From NCBI GenBank assembly GCA_946536145.1, contig CAMNEA010000023.1, forward strand, positions 1-39,149: DNA of 39,149 nt. The letters run 5' to 3'. A program made the position numbers and the translations under genes. Numbering within the stretch: the stretch's first letter is position 1; each line of letters opens with the position of its first letter. Below are positions 15,661 through 23,340 of the stretch, piece after piece. The stretch comes from an uncultured Butyrivibrio sp. GTDB lineage: Bacteria > Bacillota > Clostridia > Lachnospirales > Lachnospiraceae. The notes beneath the pieces were generated by a model. The model made no database searches. It was not told the DNA's origin and worked only from the letters and a program-made list of their open reading frames with translations.

Positions 15661-16506
15661 TCAAGCATTCTCTCTTCCGTAGAAAAAGAGATACTGCTGC
15701 ATAATTCCATTGTAAGGGTCATAAGCCTTAAAGTTAAAGCCGCCTGAATAGTGCTGCTCTAAAACCCTGTTTATCCATACATCTCTCGGAAAGGCATTCA
15801 GCCTGTGATATCCAAAAAGGATCTCGCAGTTTGCAACCTTTACTCCTACGCCGAAGAGTTTTAAAAGCTCATTCATAAGAGCTTCATCATCAAGCTTTTT
15901 AAATGCCTCAAGATCTACAGCGCCGCTTGCAACGTCAAGAGCTGCCTGATGTACATATTTATCCCTATATCCAAGGCTGCAGGCCGTAAGCTCCTCAAGA
16001 GGAAGTGCCGCCAGCCTTTCAGGCGTCGGAAAAGAGTAGATCTTACCACATCTTTCATCCTCAAAGATCTCATCTCCGGCCTTTACACAGAGCTTTTCAA
16101 TGGATGCCTTTATTGCCGGGATGTTTTTCCTCTGGGATATGATAAAAGAAATGAGCATCTCCCATGGATCCTGCCTTAGTATCCTTATCCCCTTGCCAAA
16201 CTCTGAGGCACCGTAAAGATACGGATCGCTCTCGGGGTCAATCCTTGCCCTGACATCTTTATAGCTAAGATCCAGGTCAAAATAGTCCCTCCAGAACTCC
16301 TCATATTCTGACTGAGTGCAGTCAAGACTTAAGTTGCCCTCTGCTTTGTCCTCAATTAAAAGATGCCGGTCTTTTGCTGCAACACTATAGAGCGGAAAGC
16401 TTTCCCCGTCCTTAGCTGCAGGGGTACATTCATTAAATCTGAAGCACTGGCCGCTTTCTGCAATTTTCTTAAGATCGAAATCATCTGAAATATGTATGTT
16501 ATACAT
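15661..16506 (-). CDS. 8-oxoguanine DNA glycosylase (OGG1-type, HhH-GPD)
   Basis: This DNA repair enzyme removes 8-oxoguanine and has AP-lyase activity in its family. The N-terminal domain (residues 1-110) contains SGQCFRFNE. The HhH-GPD domain starts near LRQDPWEMLISFIIS, and the hairpin-helix-hairpin reads LLKLFGVGVKVANCEIL with the catalytic Lys at about 223, followed by FPRDVWINRVL with the catalytic Asp at about 242. Both key residues are present. The start is uncertain: the ATG at 16506 follows GGAG by 6 nt and gives 281 residues, while the first in-frame ATG at 16518 lacks a site. It overlaps the end of the Mrr-like gene by 8 bp. Confidence 0.88.
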   Translation of the reverse strand: MYNIHISDDFDLKKIAESGQCFRFNECTPAAKDGESFPLYSVAAKDRHLLIEDKAEGNLSLDCTQSEYEEFWRDYFDLDLSYKDVRARIDPESDPYLYGASEFGKGIRILRQDPWEMLISFIISQRKNIPAIKASIEKLCVKAGDEIFEDERCGKIYSFPTPERLAALPLEELTACSLGYRDKYVHQAALDVASGAVDLEAFKKLDDEALMNELLKLFGVGVKVANCEILFGYHRLNAFPRDVWINRVLEQHYSGGFNFKAYDPYNGIMQQYLFFYGRENA

Positions 16507-16966
16507 TCCCATCTCCATGTTTCATATCGTCTACATAATCCCTGTCCCAGAGCATGATGTTTAGCTTCTTTGCCATATCCACCGCGGGCTGGGTAAAGTA
16601 CTGGTTGGTCATCACTACTCCCACCATCCTTCCATAGAAGTCCCTTCCCGCATATATCTCCTGCACCGCCTTAACTCCAATAGGCTTATCATAGCACTTG
16701 CACTGAACGGCATAGGTAACTCCGTCTCTCTCAGCCAGGATATCTGCGCCAAAGTCCCCGCTTCCCTTTGTGACCTCAACTTCGAGAAATCCGTTGAGCC
16801 GAAGAAGGTCCGCGCAGTAGTACTCAAAATCATGACCGTCCATCTCATCCATCATAAACTTACGCGGCCTTCTCAAAAAGCGGATAAGCATAAAAAGAGC
16901 TGCAATCACGATGACCAGAAGCACAGCAAATATTACATATATCATTGCATTCTGAGTTTCAAACAT
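16499..16966 (-). CDS. Membrane-anchored Mrr-like restriction endonuclease-fold protein
   Basis: The 155-residue protein has one N-terminal membrane span (about residues 8-30, MIYVIFAVLLVIVIAALFML) followed by basic residues. The rest is an Mrr-type nuclease domain: GHDFEYYCADLLRLNGF, KGSGDFGADILAERDG and YAVQCKCYDKPIGVKAVQE. The expected active-site pattern is visible as E48, D75, and Q88-x-K90. GGGGG lies 8 nt before the ATG at 16966. There is no methyltransferase or specificity gene nearby, so it is not a classical restriction system. Co-expression with a DNA glycosylase suggests a DNA maintenance or foreign-DNA role at the membrane, but this is inference. Confidence 0.82.
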   Translation of the reverse strand: MFETQNAMIYVIFAVLLVIVIAALFMLIRFLRRPRKFMMDEMDGHDFEYYCADLLRLNGFLEVEVTKGSGDFGADILAERDGVTYAVQCKCYDKPIGVKAVQEIYAGRDFYGRMVGVVMTNQYFTQPAVDMAKKLNIMLWDRDYVDDMKHGDGNV

Positions 16967-16989
16967 GATGCAGCCCCCATGATCATTTA

Positions 16990-18069
16990 TCAAAGCTTAA
17001 GGTCTCCCTCTTTCACCCAGCCAAGTCTTACTACTGCGGCATGGATAATAAGTGAGATTGCAGCGGGAAGAACAAAGGATATAAGAAGAAGTCCAAGCCA
17101 GTCAAAACCTGTTATTCCGGCCTTGGTACCTGCTGCCACATCGCTTACCCAGCCTGTATATACTCCGATCTGTCCCACAAGTCCGCAGGTTCCCATCCCG
17201 GAGGAAACAGGAGCTCCGTTCATCTGCAGCCTGAATATACAGGTAGCAATGGGTCCGGTAATAGCTGACGCCAGCGTCGGTGCAATCCACACCCTGGGAT
17301 TTCTGATGATATTGCCCATCTGAAGCATAGATGTTCCGATTCCCTGGGAAACCAGTCCGCCCCACTTGTTCTCTTTAAAAGAAATAACGGCAAACCCGAT
17401 CATCTGCGCGCAGCAGCCTGCTACAGCCGCTCCCCCGGCAAGCCCCGTGAGCTGAAGAGCCGCACAGATAGCCGCTGACGATATCGGAAGTGTAAGAGCC
17501 ATTCCAACTACCACCGAAACCAGGATTCCCATCAGGAACGGCTGAAGCTCCGTAGCCCACATAATGAGATTGCCCACCGCCATTGCAGCTCGTCCAAGCG
17601 GCGGAGCTATGAGCCAGGAAAAGAACACTCCCACTCCTATAGTAACAAGCGGAGTGACCAATATATCGACCTTAGTCTCTTTTGATACGGCTTTCCCAAA
17701 CTCTGCCGCAAGAATAGCAACAAAAAGAACTGCAAGAGGCCCTCCCGCTCCGCCAAGAGCATTGGCGGCAAAGCCCACGGTTATCATCGAAAACAGTACA
17801 AGCGGCGGACACTTAAGCGCATAGCCTATCGCCACAGCCATGGCAGGACCGCTCATTGCGGTAGCAAGTCCTCCAACAGTGTAATCGACACCTGAAATAG
17901 TGGCAACCTTCTCCATCAGGAAAGGAATCTTAAACTGGGTACCCACCGTATTTATAATCGTGCCAATAAGCAGTGAACAGAAAAGTCCCTGCGCCATGGC
18001 GCCAAGCGCATCAATTCCATAGCGCTTCAGGGAAATCTCAATATCCTTCTTTTTCAAAAACTCTTTCAT
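16990..18069 (-). CDS. PTS EIIC-like multispan membrane protein
   Basis: This 359-residue integral membrane protein resembles the PTS_EIIC_2 family of sugar-transporter-like proteins. It has about nine or ten hydrophobic segments rich in Gly and Ala, including IDALGAMAQGLFCSLLIGTI, MAVAIGYALKCPPLVLFSMI and VGMALTLPISSAAICAALQL. No EIIA, EIIB, HPr or sugar enzyme is encoded beside it, so a phosphotransferase role is unproven. GGAGGAG lies just upstream of the ATG at 18069. It begins 14 bp after the DUF1848 stop and is followed after 23 bp by the Mrr-like gene, so these share a transcript. Confidence 0.8.
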   Translation of the reverse strand: MKEFLKKKDIEISLKRYGIDALGAMAQGLFCSLLIGTIINTVGTQFKIPFLMEKVATISGVDYTVGGLATAMSGPAMAVAIGYALKCPPLVLFSMITVGFAANALGGAGGPLAVLFVAILAAEFGKAVSKETKVDILVTPLVTIGVGVFFSWLIAPPLGRAAMAVGNLIMWATELQPFLMGILVSVVVGMALTLPISSAAICAALQLTGLAGGAAVAGCCAQMIGFAVISFKENKWGGLVSQGIGTSMLQMGNIIRNPRVWIAPTLASAITGPIATCIFRLQMNGAPVSSGMGTCGLVGQIGVYTGWVSDVAAGTKAGITGFDWLGLLLISFVLPAAISLIIHAAVVRLGWVKEGDLKL

Positions 18070-18083
18070 AACACTCCTCCTCA

Positions 18084-19016
18084 TCATAACCCAAATATTC
18101 GTTCCTGATTATCTATCCAGGACTTTTGAATAACATCATGTACCTCATCCCCCTCCATATAGTTCCCGATCAGAAAAGGCGATTTCGGATCATGCAGTCT
18201 GTTCTGTTCAAATATAACTGAAGGTTCAGCATTTGCATAGCAGTATCTGCAAAGATGCAGGCATGTATTGTAGGCCCCTATGTCACAGGACAGGTAACAG
18301 GCACACTCTTTTCGGGCTCCCTTCTTTTTGGGTGCACTCAGTTTTCTGCCTATTGCGTTTTCATAATCACTAAGCTTCATACAGCCGCTGCAGTCTGCTC
18401 CATACTCCTTAAGCTCATCTCCCTCAGCACATGGCTTTACTGTCATTCCACATCCGGAAGCGATCTTTATGATCTCTTTTCCGATATACAGTCTGTCAGC
18501 TTTTGAAACCTCCCGCGCATTTGGAAAGTTCTTTCGAACCTTTGGATACAGATCGATAAAGCTGATAACCACAGTTTTAGTGTATCCTTTAAGACTCTCT
18601 GCGATCTGCCGGAACGCGCTGAGATGATACTCAATTGTATACCTGTCAGATAAGAGTATCGGATCGTAGCGCCATCCTATGGAGTCAATTCCGACCATAC
18701 CCGAGAGTGTTTTGAAGTCCTCTATCAGGCGGTGCTTATCCGGCACATTCGGCTCTACATCTCTGCCATAGGGCGTCAGCGTCACAAACCAGTACTGTCC
18801 AAAATCTTTTATCAGATCCATATATTGAAACATGGGCACAGGATTCTTGGTGCAGAAACCCAAAACGTCAACTACTGACGGGTCAAGCCTGTATCTGCTG
18901 ACCTGAACCGGATTATAGGGATTTCGAACGCAGACATATCCCTCCTTTATTCTGTTTGCAAACCACTGTGCATAAAATGCAGGTATGTCAGTTCTTTGTC
19001 CTGTATTAATGATCAT
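18084..19016 (-). CDS. DUF1848 family protein with C-terminal cysteine cluster
   Basis: The biochemical role of this family is not known to me. The 310-residue protein begins MIINTGQRTDIPAFYAQWF and contains LGFCTKNPVPMFQYM and FVTLTPYGRDVEPNVPDK, which match the DUF1848 pattern. The C-terminal third is cysteine rich: CSGCMKL, CACYLSCDIGAYNTCLHLCRYCYANAE in parts, including a C-x3-C-x2-C spacing ending in CRYCYAN. That arrangement resembles metal or iron-sulfur binding in radical-SAM-like enzymes, but at the C-terminus. No clear ribosome site precedes the ATG at 19016. A TATACT box at 19060-19065 on the minus strand could be its -10, with a weak -35. Confidence 0.85.
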   Translation of the reverse strand: MIINTGQRTDIPAFYAQWFANRIKEGYVCVRNPYNPVQVSRYRLDPSVVDVLGFCTKNPVPMFQYMDLIKDFGQYWFVTLTPYGRDVEPNVPDKHRLIEDFKTLSGMVGIDSIGWRYDPILLSDRYTIEYHLSAFRQIAESLKGYTKTVVISFIDLYPKVRKNFPNAREVSKADRLYIGKEIIKIASGCGMTVKPCAEGDELKEYGADCSGCMKLSDYENAIGRKLSAPKKKGARKECACYLSCDIGAYNTCLHLCRYCYANAEPSVIFEQNRLHDPKSPFLIGNYMEGDEVHDVIQKSWIDNQERIFGL

Positions 19017-19126
19017 TTTTTTCGTAAAAATATTCTTCCCAATTAATCAACTATCCCACAGTATAACGAAGATCTGCCTTTTTCGCCACCAAAACAGCTT
19101 CCTCTTCATTACATGTCAGCCCCTTG

Positions 19127-20659
19127 CTATTTCAGTTTGCCGCAGTCTTCATCAGAGACTGCTTCCAGCCACTCGTCAAAGCATTTTACTCCCTTGGAAA
19201 GCAAGACTACCGTCTCCACATGACAGGACCAGCTGAACATATCACAGGCTCGGATCTTTTTTAGCTCATATCCTCCATCACAGAGTATTCTGAGGTCCCT
19301 TGCAAGCGTTGCTGAGTCGCAGCTCACATAGACGATGCGCTCAGGCTTCATCAGAAGCATTGTCTCAAGGCACTTATCGTCGCACCCCTTTCTTGGGGGA
19401 TCGACCACGATCACATCCGGGTGAAGTGCGCTCCCTGGCAATTTCCCATCCAGAATATCTTTTCCTTTAGAGAGTTTCTCATAAAAATCCGGAAGCACTT
19501 CCTCGGCTTTGCCACAGAAAAACTCTGCGTTATCAACTTTGTTTCGCACGGCATTTCTTTTGGCATCCTCTACCGCATCCGGGATTATCTCAACTCCGTA
19601 CACTTTTCCAGCGGATTTTGCCATGGATAGCGTGATGGTACCTATGCCGCAGTACAGGTCCCAGACACTCTCACTGCCTGTAAGATCGGCATATTCTATT
19701 GCCTGATTATAGAGCCTTTGTGCCTGCACAGGGTTTACCTGATAAAAAGAGAGCGGTGATATCTCAAACGAAAGACCGCACAGAGTATCGGTGATTGCTG
19801 CGCTCCCCCAGATCGTCACGATCTCTTTGCCCATAATGACGTTGGTTTTTTCCGTATTTATGCTCACGGAGACCGAGGTCATTCCGGGAATGGACCTGAG
19901 GTTATTAAGCAGCTCGTCCTGTCCTGCCAAAAACTCCCCGCTATTTCCGGTACCATCATCACGACCCTTTCTATAATTCAGAACAAGACACACCATTATC
20001 TGTCCGCTGGCAAACCCTTTTCTTATAAGGATGTGCCTGACAAGCCCGCTCCCCGATGTCTCATCGTATGGCTCAATACCATGCTTTTCCATGTGGGAAG
20101 TTATGATATCAAGTATCTTTGAGTTCTCTTCTATCCCGATCAGGCAGTCAGCCGCCTGAATTATGCTGTGGGTTCTCCCGGCATAAAAGCCTGCCACGAT
20201 TTTGCCGTTTTTGTCTCTCCCCACCGGATACTGGGCCTTATTTCTGTATCTCCAGGGGTTATCCATCCCGATTATGGGCTCTGTTATGCTATCTATGAAG
20301 CTCTCATCAAAGCCTCCGAGACGAACTATGTTATTCCTCACCTTGTTCTGCTTAAACTTAAGCTGCCTATCATAGGTCATATTCTGAATCTGGCAGCCTC
20401 CGCAGGCTCTTGCCACAGGACACGGCGCATCCTGCCTGTATGGCGACGCCTCCAGAACCTCTTCAAGGTGTGCATAGGCGTAGTTCTTTTTTGCCTTCAT
20501 GATCTTGGCTCTCACCCTGTCGCCTATCACCGCATCCTTAATAAAAAGGGTATAGCCCTCAACCTTGCCTATACCCTCGCCATCGTTTCCTATATCAGTA
20601 ATTTCAACGGTCAGCACATCGTCTTTTTTATATCTTACCGGAATATCCTGATTTTTCAT
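19127..20659 (-). CDS. 23S rRNA (uracil-C5)-methyltransferase, RlmD/RlmCD type
   Basis: The enzyme methylates uracil in 23S rRNA using S-adenosylmethionine. The 510-residue protein has an N-terminal TRAM domain (VEITDIGNDGEGIGKVEGYT, about 18-37), an iron-sulfur cysteine set with C80, C86 and C89 (APCPVARACGGCQ), and a methyltransferase fold with VWDLYCGIGTITLSMA. The catalytic region has VDPPRKGCD and the nucleophile in IVYVSCDSATLARDL. It is longer than the usual 450-460 residues because of an insertion around residues 380-400. It follows trmL after 7 bp. In Firmicutes one enzyme may modify both U747 and U1939, so the exact site is open. Confidence 0.9.
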   Translation of the reverse strand: MKNQDIPVRYKKDDVLTVEITDIGNDGEGIGKVEGYTLFIKDAVIGDRVRAKIMKAKKNYAYAHLEEVLEASPYRQDAPCPVARACGGCQIQNMTYDRQLKFKQNKVRNNIVRLGGFDESFIDSITEPIIGMDNPWRYRNKAQYPVGRDKNGKIVAGFYAGRTHSIIQAADCLIGIEENSKILDIITSHMEKHGIEPYDETSGSGLVRHILIRKGFASGQIMVCLVLNYRKGRDDGTGNSGEFLAGQDELLNNLRSIPGMTSVSVSINTEKTNVIMGKEIVTIWGSAAITDTLCGLSFEISPLSFYQVNPVQAQRLYNQAIEYADLTGSESVWDLYCGIGTITLSMAKSAGKVYGVEIIPDAVEDAKRNAVRNKVDNAEFFCGKAEEVLPDFYEKLSKGKDILDGKLPGSALHPDVIVVDPPRKGCDDKCLETMLLMKPERIVYVSCDSATLARDLRILCDGGYELKKIRACDMFSWSCHVETVVLLSKGVKCFDEWLEAVSDEDCGKLK

Positions 20660-20666
20660 CTTTCTG

Positions 20667-21161
20667 CTACTCCTTCCAGCTCAGCCTGTGAAGTTCTCCC
20701 TTTCGTTCGAGCCCCATAAAGTCATTCTGCCTCAGCGCCTCATAGAGCACGATCGCCACCGCATTTGACAGATTGAGGCTCCTTATCTGATCCCCCATCG
20801 GTATCCTGATGCAGGTCTCTTCATTGTCAATGAGGATCTCCTCCGGTATACCTGCACTCTCTTTTCCAAACATTATATAGTCGTCCATGGCAAAAGAGGC
20901 TTCGCTGTATGCCCTCTTTGCCTTGGTGGTTGCAAACCATATCTTTGCCCCCGGGTGCTTTTCCTTAAAATCTTCAAAATCTATATACCTTGTGACATCG
21001 AGTTTTTCCCAGTAGTCCATGCCGGACCTTTTAATTTCCTTTTCATTTAATCGAAACCCCAGCGGCTCTATAAGATGAAGGGAGCTTCCCGTTGCCACGC
21101 AGGTTCTTCCTATATTGCCTGTATTCTGTGGAATCTCAGGCTGATGAAGTACAATATGCAA
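20667..21161 (-). CDS. trmL: tRNA (cytidine/uridine-34 2'-O)-methyltransferase TrmL
   Basis: This SPOUT-class enzyme methylates the ribose of the wobble nucleotide of tRNA-Leu. The 164-residue protein shows HIVLHQPEIPQNTGNIGRTC at the N-terminus, LIEPLGFRL, YIMFGKESAGIPEEIL, and the knotted C-terminal motif RIPMGDQIRSLNLSNAVAIV. The start appears to be a TTG at 21161, with AGGAT close by; no ATG fits the conserved beginning. It is 29 bp after the kinase gene and 7 bp before the rRNA methyltransferase gene, so two RNA modification genes are paired. Confidence 0.92.
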   Translation of the reverse strand: MHIVLHQPEIPQNTGNIGRTCVATGSSLHLIEPLGFRLNEKEIKRSGMDYWEKLDVTRYIDFEDFKEKHPGAKIWFATTKAKRAYSEASFAMDDYIMFGKESAGIPEEILIDNEETCIRIPMGDQIRSLNLSNAVAIVLYEALRQNDFMGLERKGELHRLSWKE

Positions 21162-21190
21162 ATCCTGATCCTCGTCTTTATAATTTATTC

Positions 21191-22627
21191 TTACTCATCA
21201 TCCTCAGCGTCCATGGCTGCTGCCTTTGGAAGGGAGAAGATAAACTCAGTTCCTACCCCCGTGGTGCTGATGACATTGATATTCTCCTCGTGGGCCTTGA
21301 TGATCTCTTTTACTATGGCAAGACCAAGTCCCGTGCCTTTCTTATCCTTGCCTCTTGACAGATCTGATTTATAGAACCTGTCAAAGATAAGCTTCTGGTC
21401 CTCCTTGGGAATACCGATTCCGCTGTCCTTTACAGACACAAATACCTTGCTGTGCTTTTCTGTTGTCTCGACTTTGATCGAAGAGTCATTGTGGCTGAAC
21501 TTTATAGCATTGTCCACAAGATTGTAGAGCACCTGCTGGATCTTGCTCATGTCAGCATTTACAAGCATCTTGTCATCTGTCAGGATCAGCTCTATTGCTA
21601 TGTGTTTCTCTCTGCAGGTTCCCTCAAAGGATTCAGCGACCTTTCTTATCACCTGATTTATGTCAAAGTCGCTTTTATCAAGCAGCATACCCCTTGTGTT
21701 GAGATTATTGAGAGTCAGCATCTCATTGGTGAGCTTGGTCAGCCTGTCAGTCTCATTGATGACTATCCCAAGATATCTTCCGTACATCTCCTCAGGTATG
21801 GTCCCATCCTGCATGGCTACCAGATATCCTTTTATGGAAGTAAGGGGAGACCTGAAATCATGGGATACGTTAGCAATAAACTTTTTCTGGTCATCCTCCT
21901 GCCTTGCGATCTCTCCCGCCATATAGGATAATGATGCCGCAAGATATCCCATCTCATCCTCAGACTCCACCGAGAACTCATATCCCATATTTCCGGCAGC
22001 ATACTGCTCGGTAGCCGTTGTTATCTTGCGGAGCGGAACATACACGAGCTCCGTGAAGAATATCAGTATGATAAGAGACAGCAGGAAAAGAACTATCAGC
22101 ATCAGATATGAGATGTTAAGAAAGGTATTTGTCTTGTCCTGGATCCTTGCAACGGGAGTGTGGATGACCACATAGGCCTGCACCTTATAGTTCGCAGTTA
22201 TCGGGGCAAAGACGCTGAGCATCTCCTCTTTGAACGATCCCCAGAAATCTCCCGTGGTGTAATAATAGCTCCCTGTGACCGTCGGGTTAAAGCCCTCAAT
22301 AACGATCTCATCCCCGGGCCCCAGCATCCTCGATGAGTCAAGCACGAGTCTTCCCGAAGGGTTAATGATCCATATGGGCGATCCATCCATATACACGGAA
22401 AGCGAAGCCAGCTCCCCGTATACTGTCTCCAGAGATGTCTCGCTGTTATAAAGATCTGCAGCATAGGTGTTGGCTATCTGGGTCGCCATTTGGTACATGC
22501 TCTCGGCCTTGTCCCTCTGAAGCCTGTCATAGGTCATGCTGTAGACGAAGGACGCAACAACTATGAACCCAAATATTCCGAACAAAAGATATGCCAGCAG
22601 AAACTTAATGTAAAGAGTTCGTTTCAT
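21191..22627 (-). CDS. Two-component sensor histidine kinase
   Basis: This 478-residue membrane kinase pairs with the regulator encoded immediately upstream. Two membrane spans (about 7-31 and 172-195) enclose an extracellular sensor region of about 140 residues. A HAMP domain (about 193-245), the HisKA motif FIANVSHDFRSPLTSIKGYL with H256, and an ATPase domain with LYNLVDNAIKFS, SVKDSGIGIPKEDQKLIFDRF and GTGLGLAIVKEI follow. All catalytic boxes look intact. Its ATG directly follows the regulator stop (TAAATG). The signal is unknown; the arrangement resembles PhoR/ResE-like cell envelope sensors. Confidence 0.95.
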   Translation of the reverse strand: MKRTLYIKFLLAYLLFGIFGFIVVASFVYSMTYDRLQRDKAESMYQMATQIANTYAADLYNSETSLETVYGELASLSVYMDGSPIWIINPSGRLVLDSSRMLGPGDEIVIEGFNPTVTGSYYYTTGDFWGSFKEEMLSVFAPITANYKVQAYVVIHTPVARIQDKTNTFLNISYLMLIVLFLLSLIILIFFTELVYVPLRKITTATEQYAAGNMGYEFSVESEDEMGYLAASLSYMAGEIARQEDDQKKFIANVSHDFRSPLTSIKGYLVAMQDGTIPEEMYGRYLGIVINETDRLTKLTNEMLTLNNLNTRGMLLDKSDFDINQVIRKVAESFEGTCREKHIAIELILTDDKMLVNADMSKIQQVLYNLVDNAIKFSHNDSSIKVETTEKHSKVFVSVKDSGIGIPKEDQKLIFDRFYKSDLSRGKDKKGTGLGLAIVKEIIKAHEENINVISTTGVGTEFIFSLPKAAAMDAEDDE

Positions 22628-23329
22628 TTACTGCTGTACCTCAAATTTATAGCCTATTCCCCAGATAGTAGCAAGTCTCCACTTATCGTGATCATTCAGC
22701 TTCTCCCTGAGGCGCTTTATGTGTACGTCAACTGTCCTGGTGTCCCCTATGTACTCATATCCCCATATCTGGTCAAGGAGCTGTTCTCTGGTGAACACAT
22801 GATTTGGTGAAGCCGCAAGAAAATAGAGAAGCTCAAGTTCCTTGGGCGGCATATCCACACGCTCTCCCATATATGTGACCGAGTAGTTGGTCATATTGAT
22901 CTCAAGGTCAGGATATCTTACGACCTTATCATCCGACGTCTTGGTCTCTGCTGCCTGAGGCTTGTATCTTCTAAGAACTGCCTTTACCCTTGCCACCAGT
23001 TCTTTTGAATCAAAGGGCTTTTCCATGTAGTCATCTGCCCCCATCTCAAGACCAAGGACCTTGTCAAAGACCTCTCCTTTGGCAGAGAGCATTATGATCG
23101 GTACCTGCGACCTGGTTCTTAGTTCCCTGCAGACCTGGTATCCGTCTATACCCGGGAGCATGAGATCCAAAAGAACCAGGTTTGGCTGAAAGCTCTCAAA
23201 TGTGTTGATAGCTGTCTCGCCGTCATTGCAGATCCTGGTCTCAAAACACTCCTTTACCAGATACAAAGAGATCAGCTCTGCAATATTGTTATCATCGTCT
23301 ACTATTAGGATTTTCTGTTTGCTAACCAT
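22628..23329 (-). CDS. OmpR/PhoB-family response regulator
   Basis: This is a 233-residue DNA-binding regulator. The receiver domain starts KILIVDDDNNIAELI with the acidic pair at 11-12, the phospho-acceptor D55 in LVLLDLMLPGIDG, and the conserved Lys in DYMEKPFDSKEL. The winged-helix output domain has PPKELELLYFLAASPNHVFTREQL and the C-terminal RTVDVHIKRLREKL motif. GGGGGA precedes the ATG at 23329. It is 11 bp downstream of mutS2 and touches the kinase gene, so the three are probably one transcript. Confidence 0.95.
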   Translation of the reverse strand: MVSKQKILIVDDDNNIAELISLYLVKECFETRICNDGETAINTFESFQPNLVLLDLMLPGIDGYQVCRELRTRSQVPIIMLSAKGEVFDKVLGLEMGADDYMEKPFDSKELVARVKAVLRRYKPQAAETKTSDDKVVRYPDLEINMTNYSVTYMGERVDMPPKELELLYFLAASPNHVFTREQLLDQIWGYEYIGDTRTVDVHIKRLREKLNDHDKWRLATIWGIGYKFEVQQ

Positions 23330-23340
23330 TTATTCCCCCA

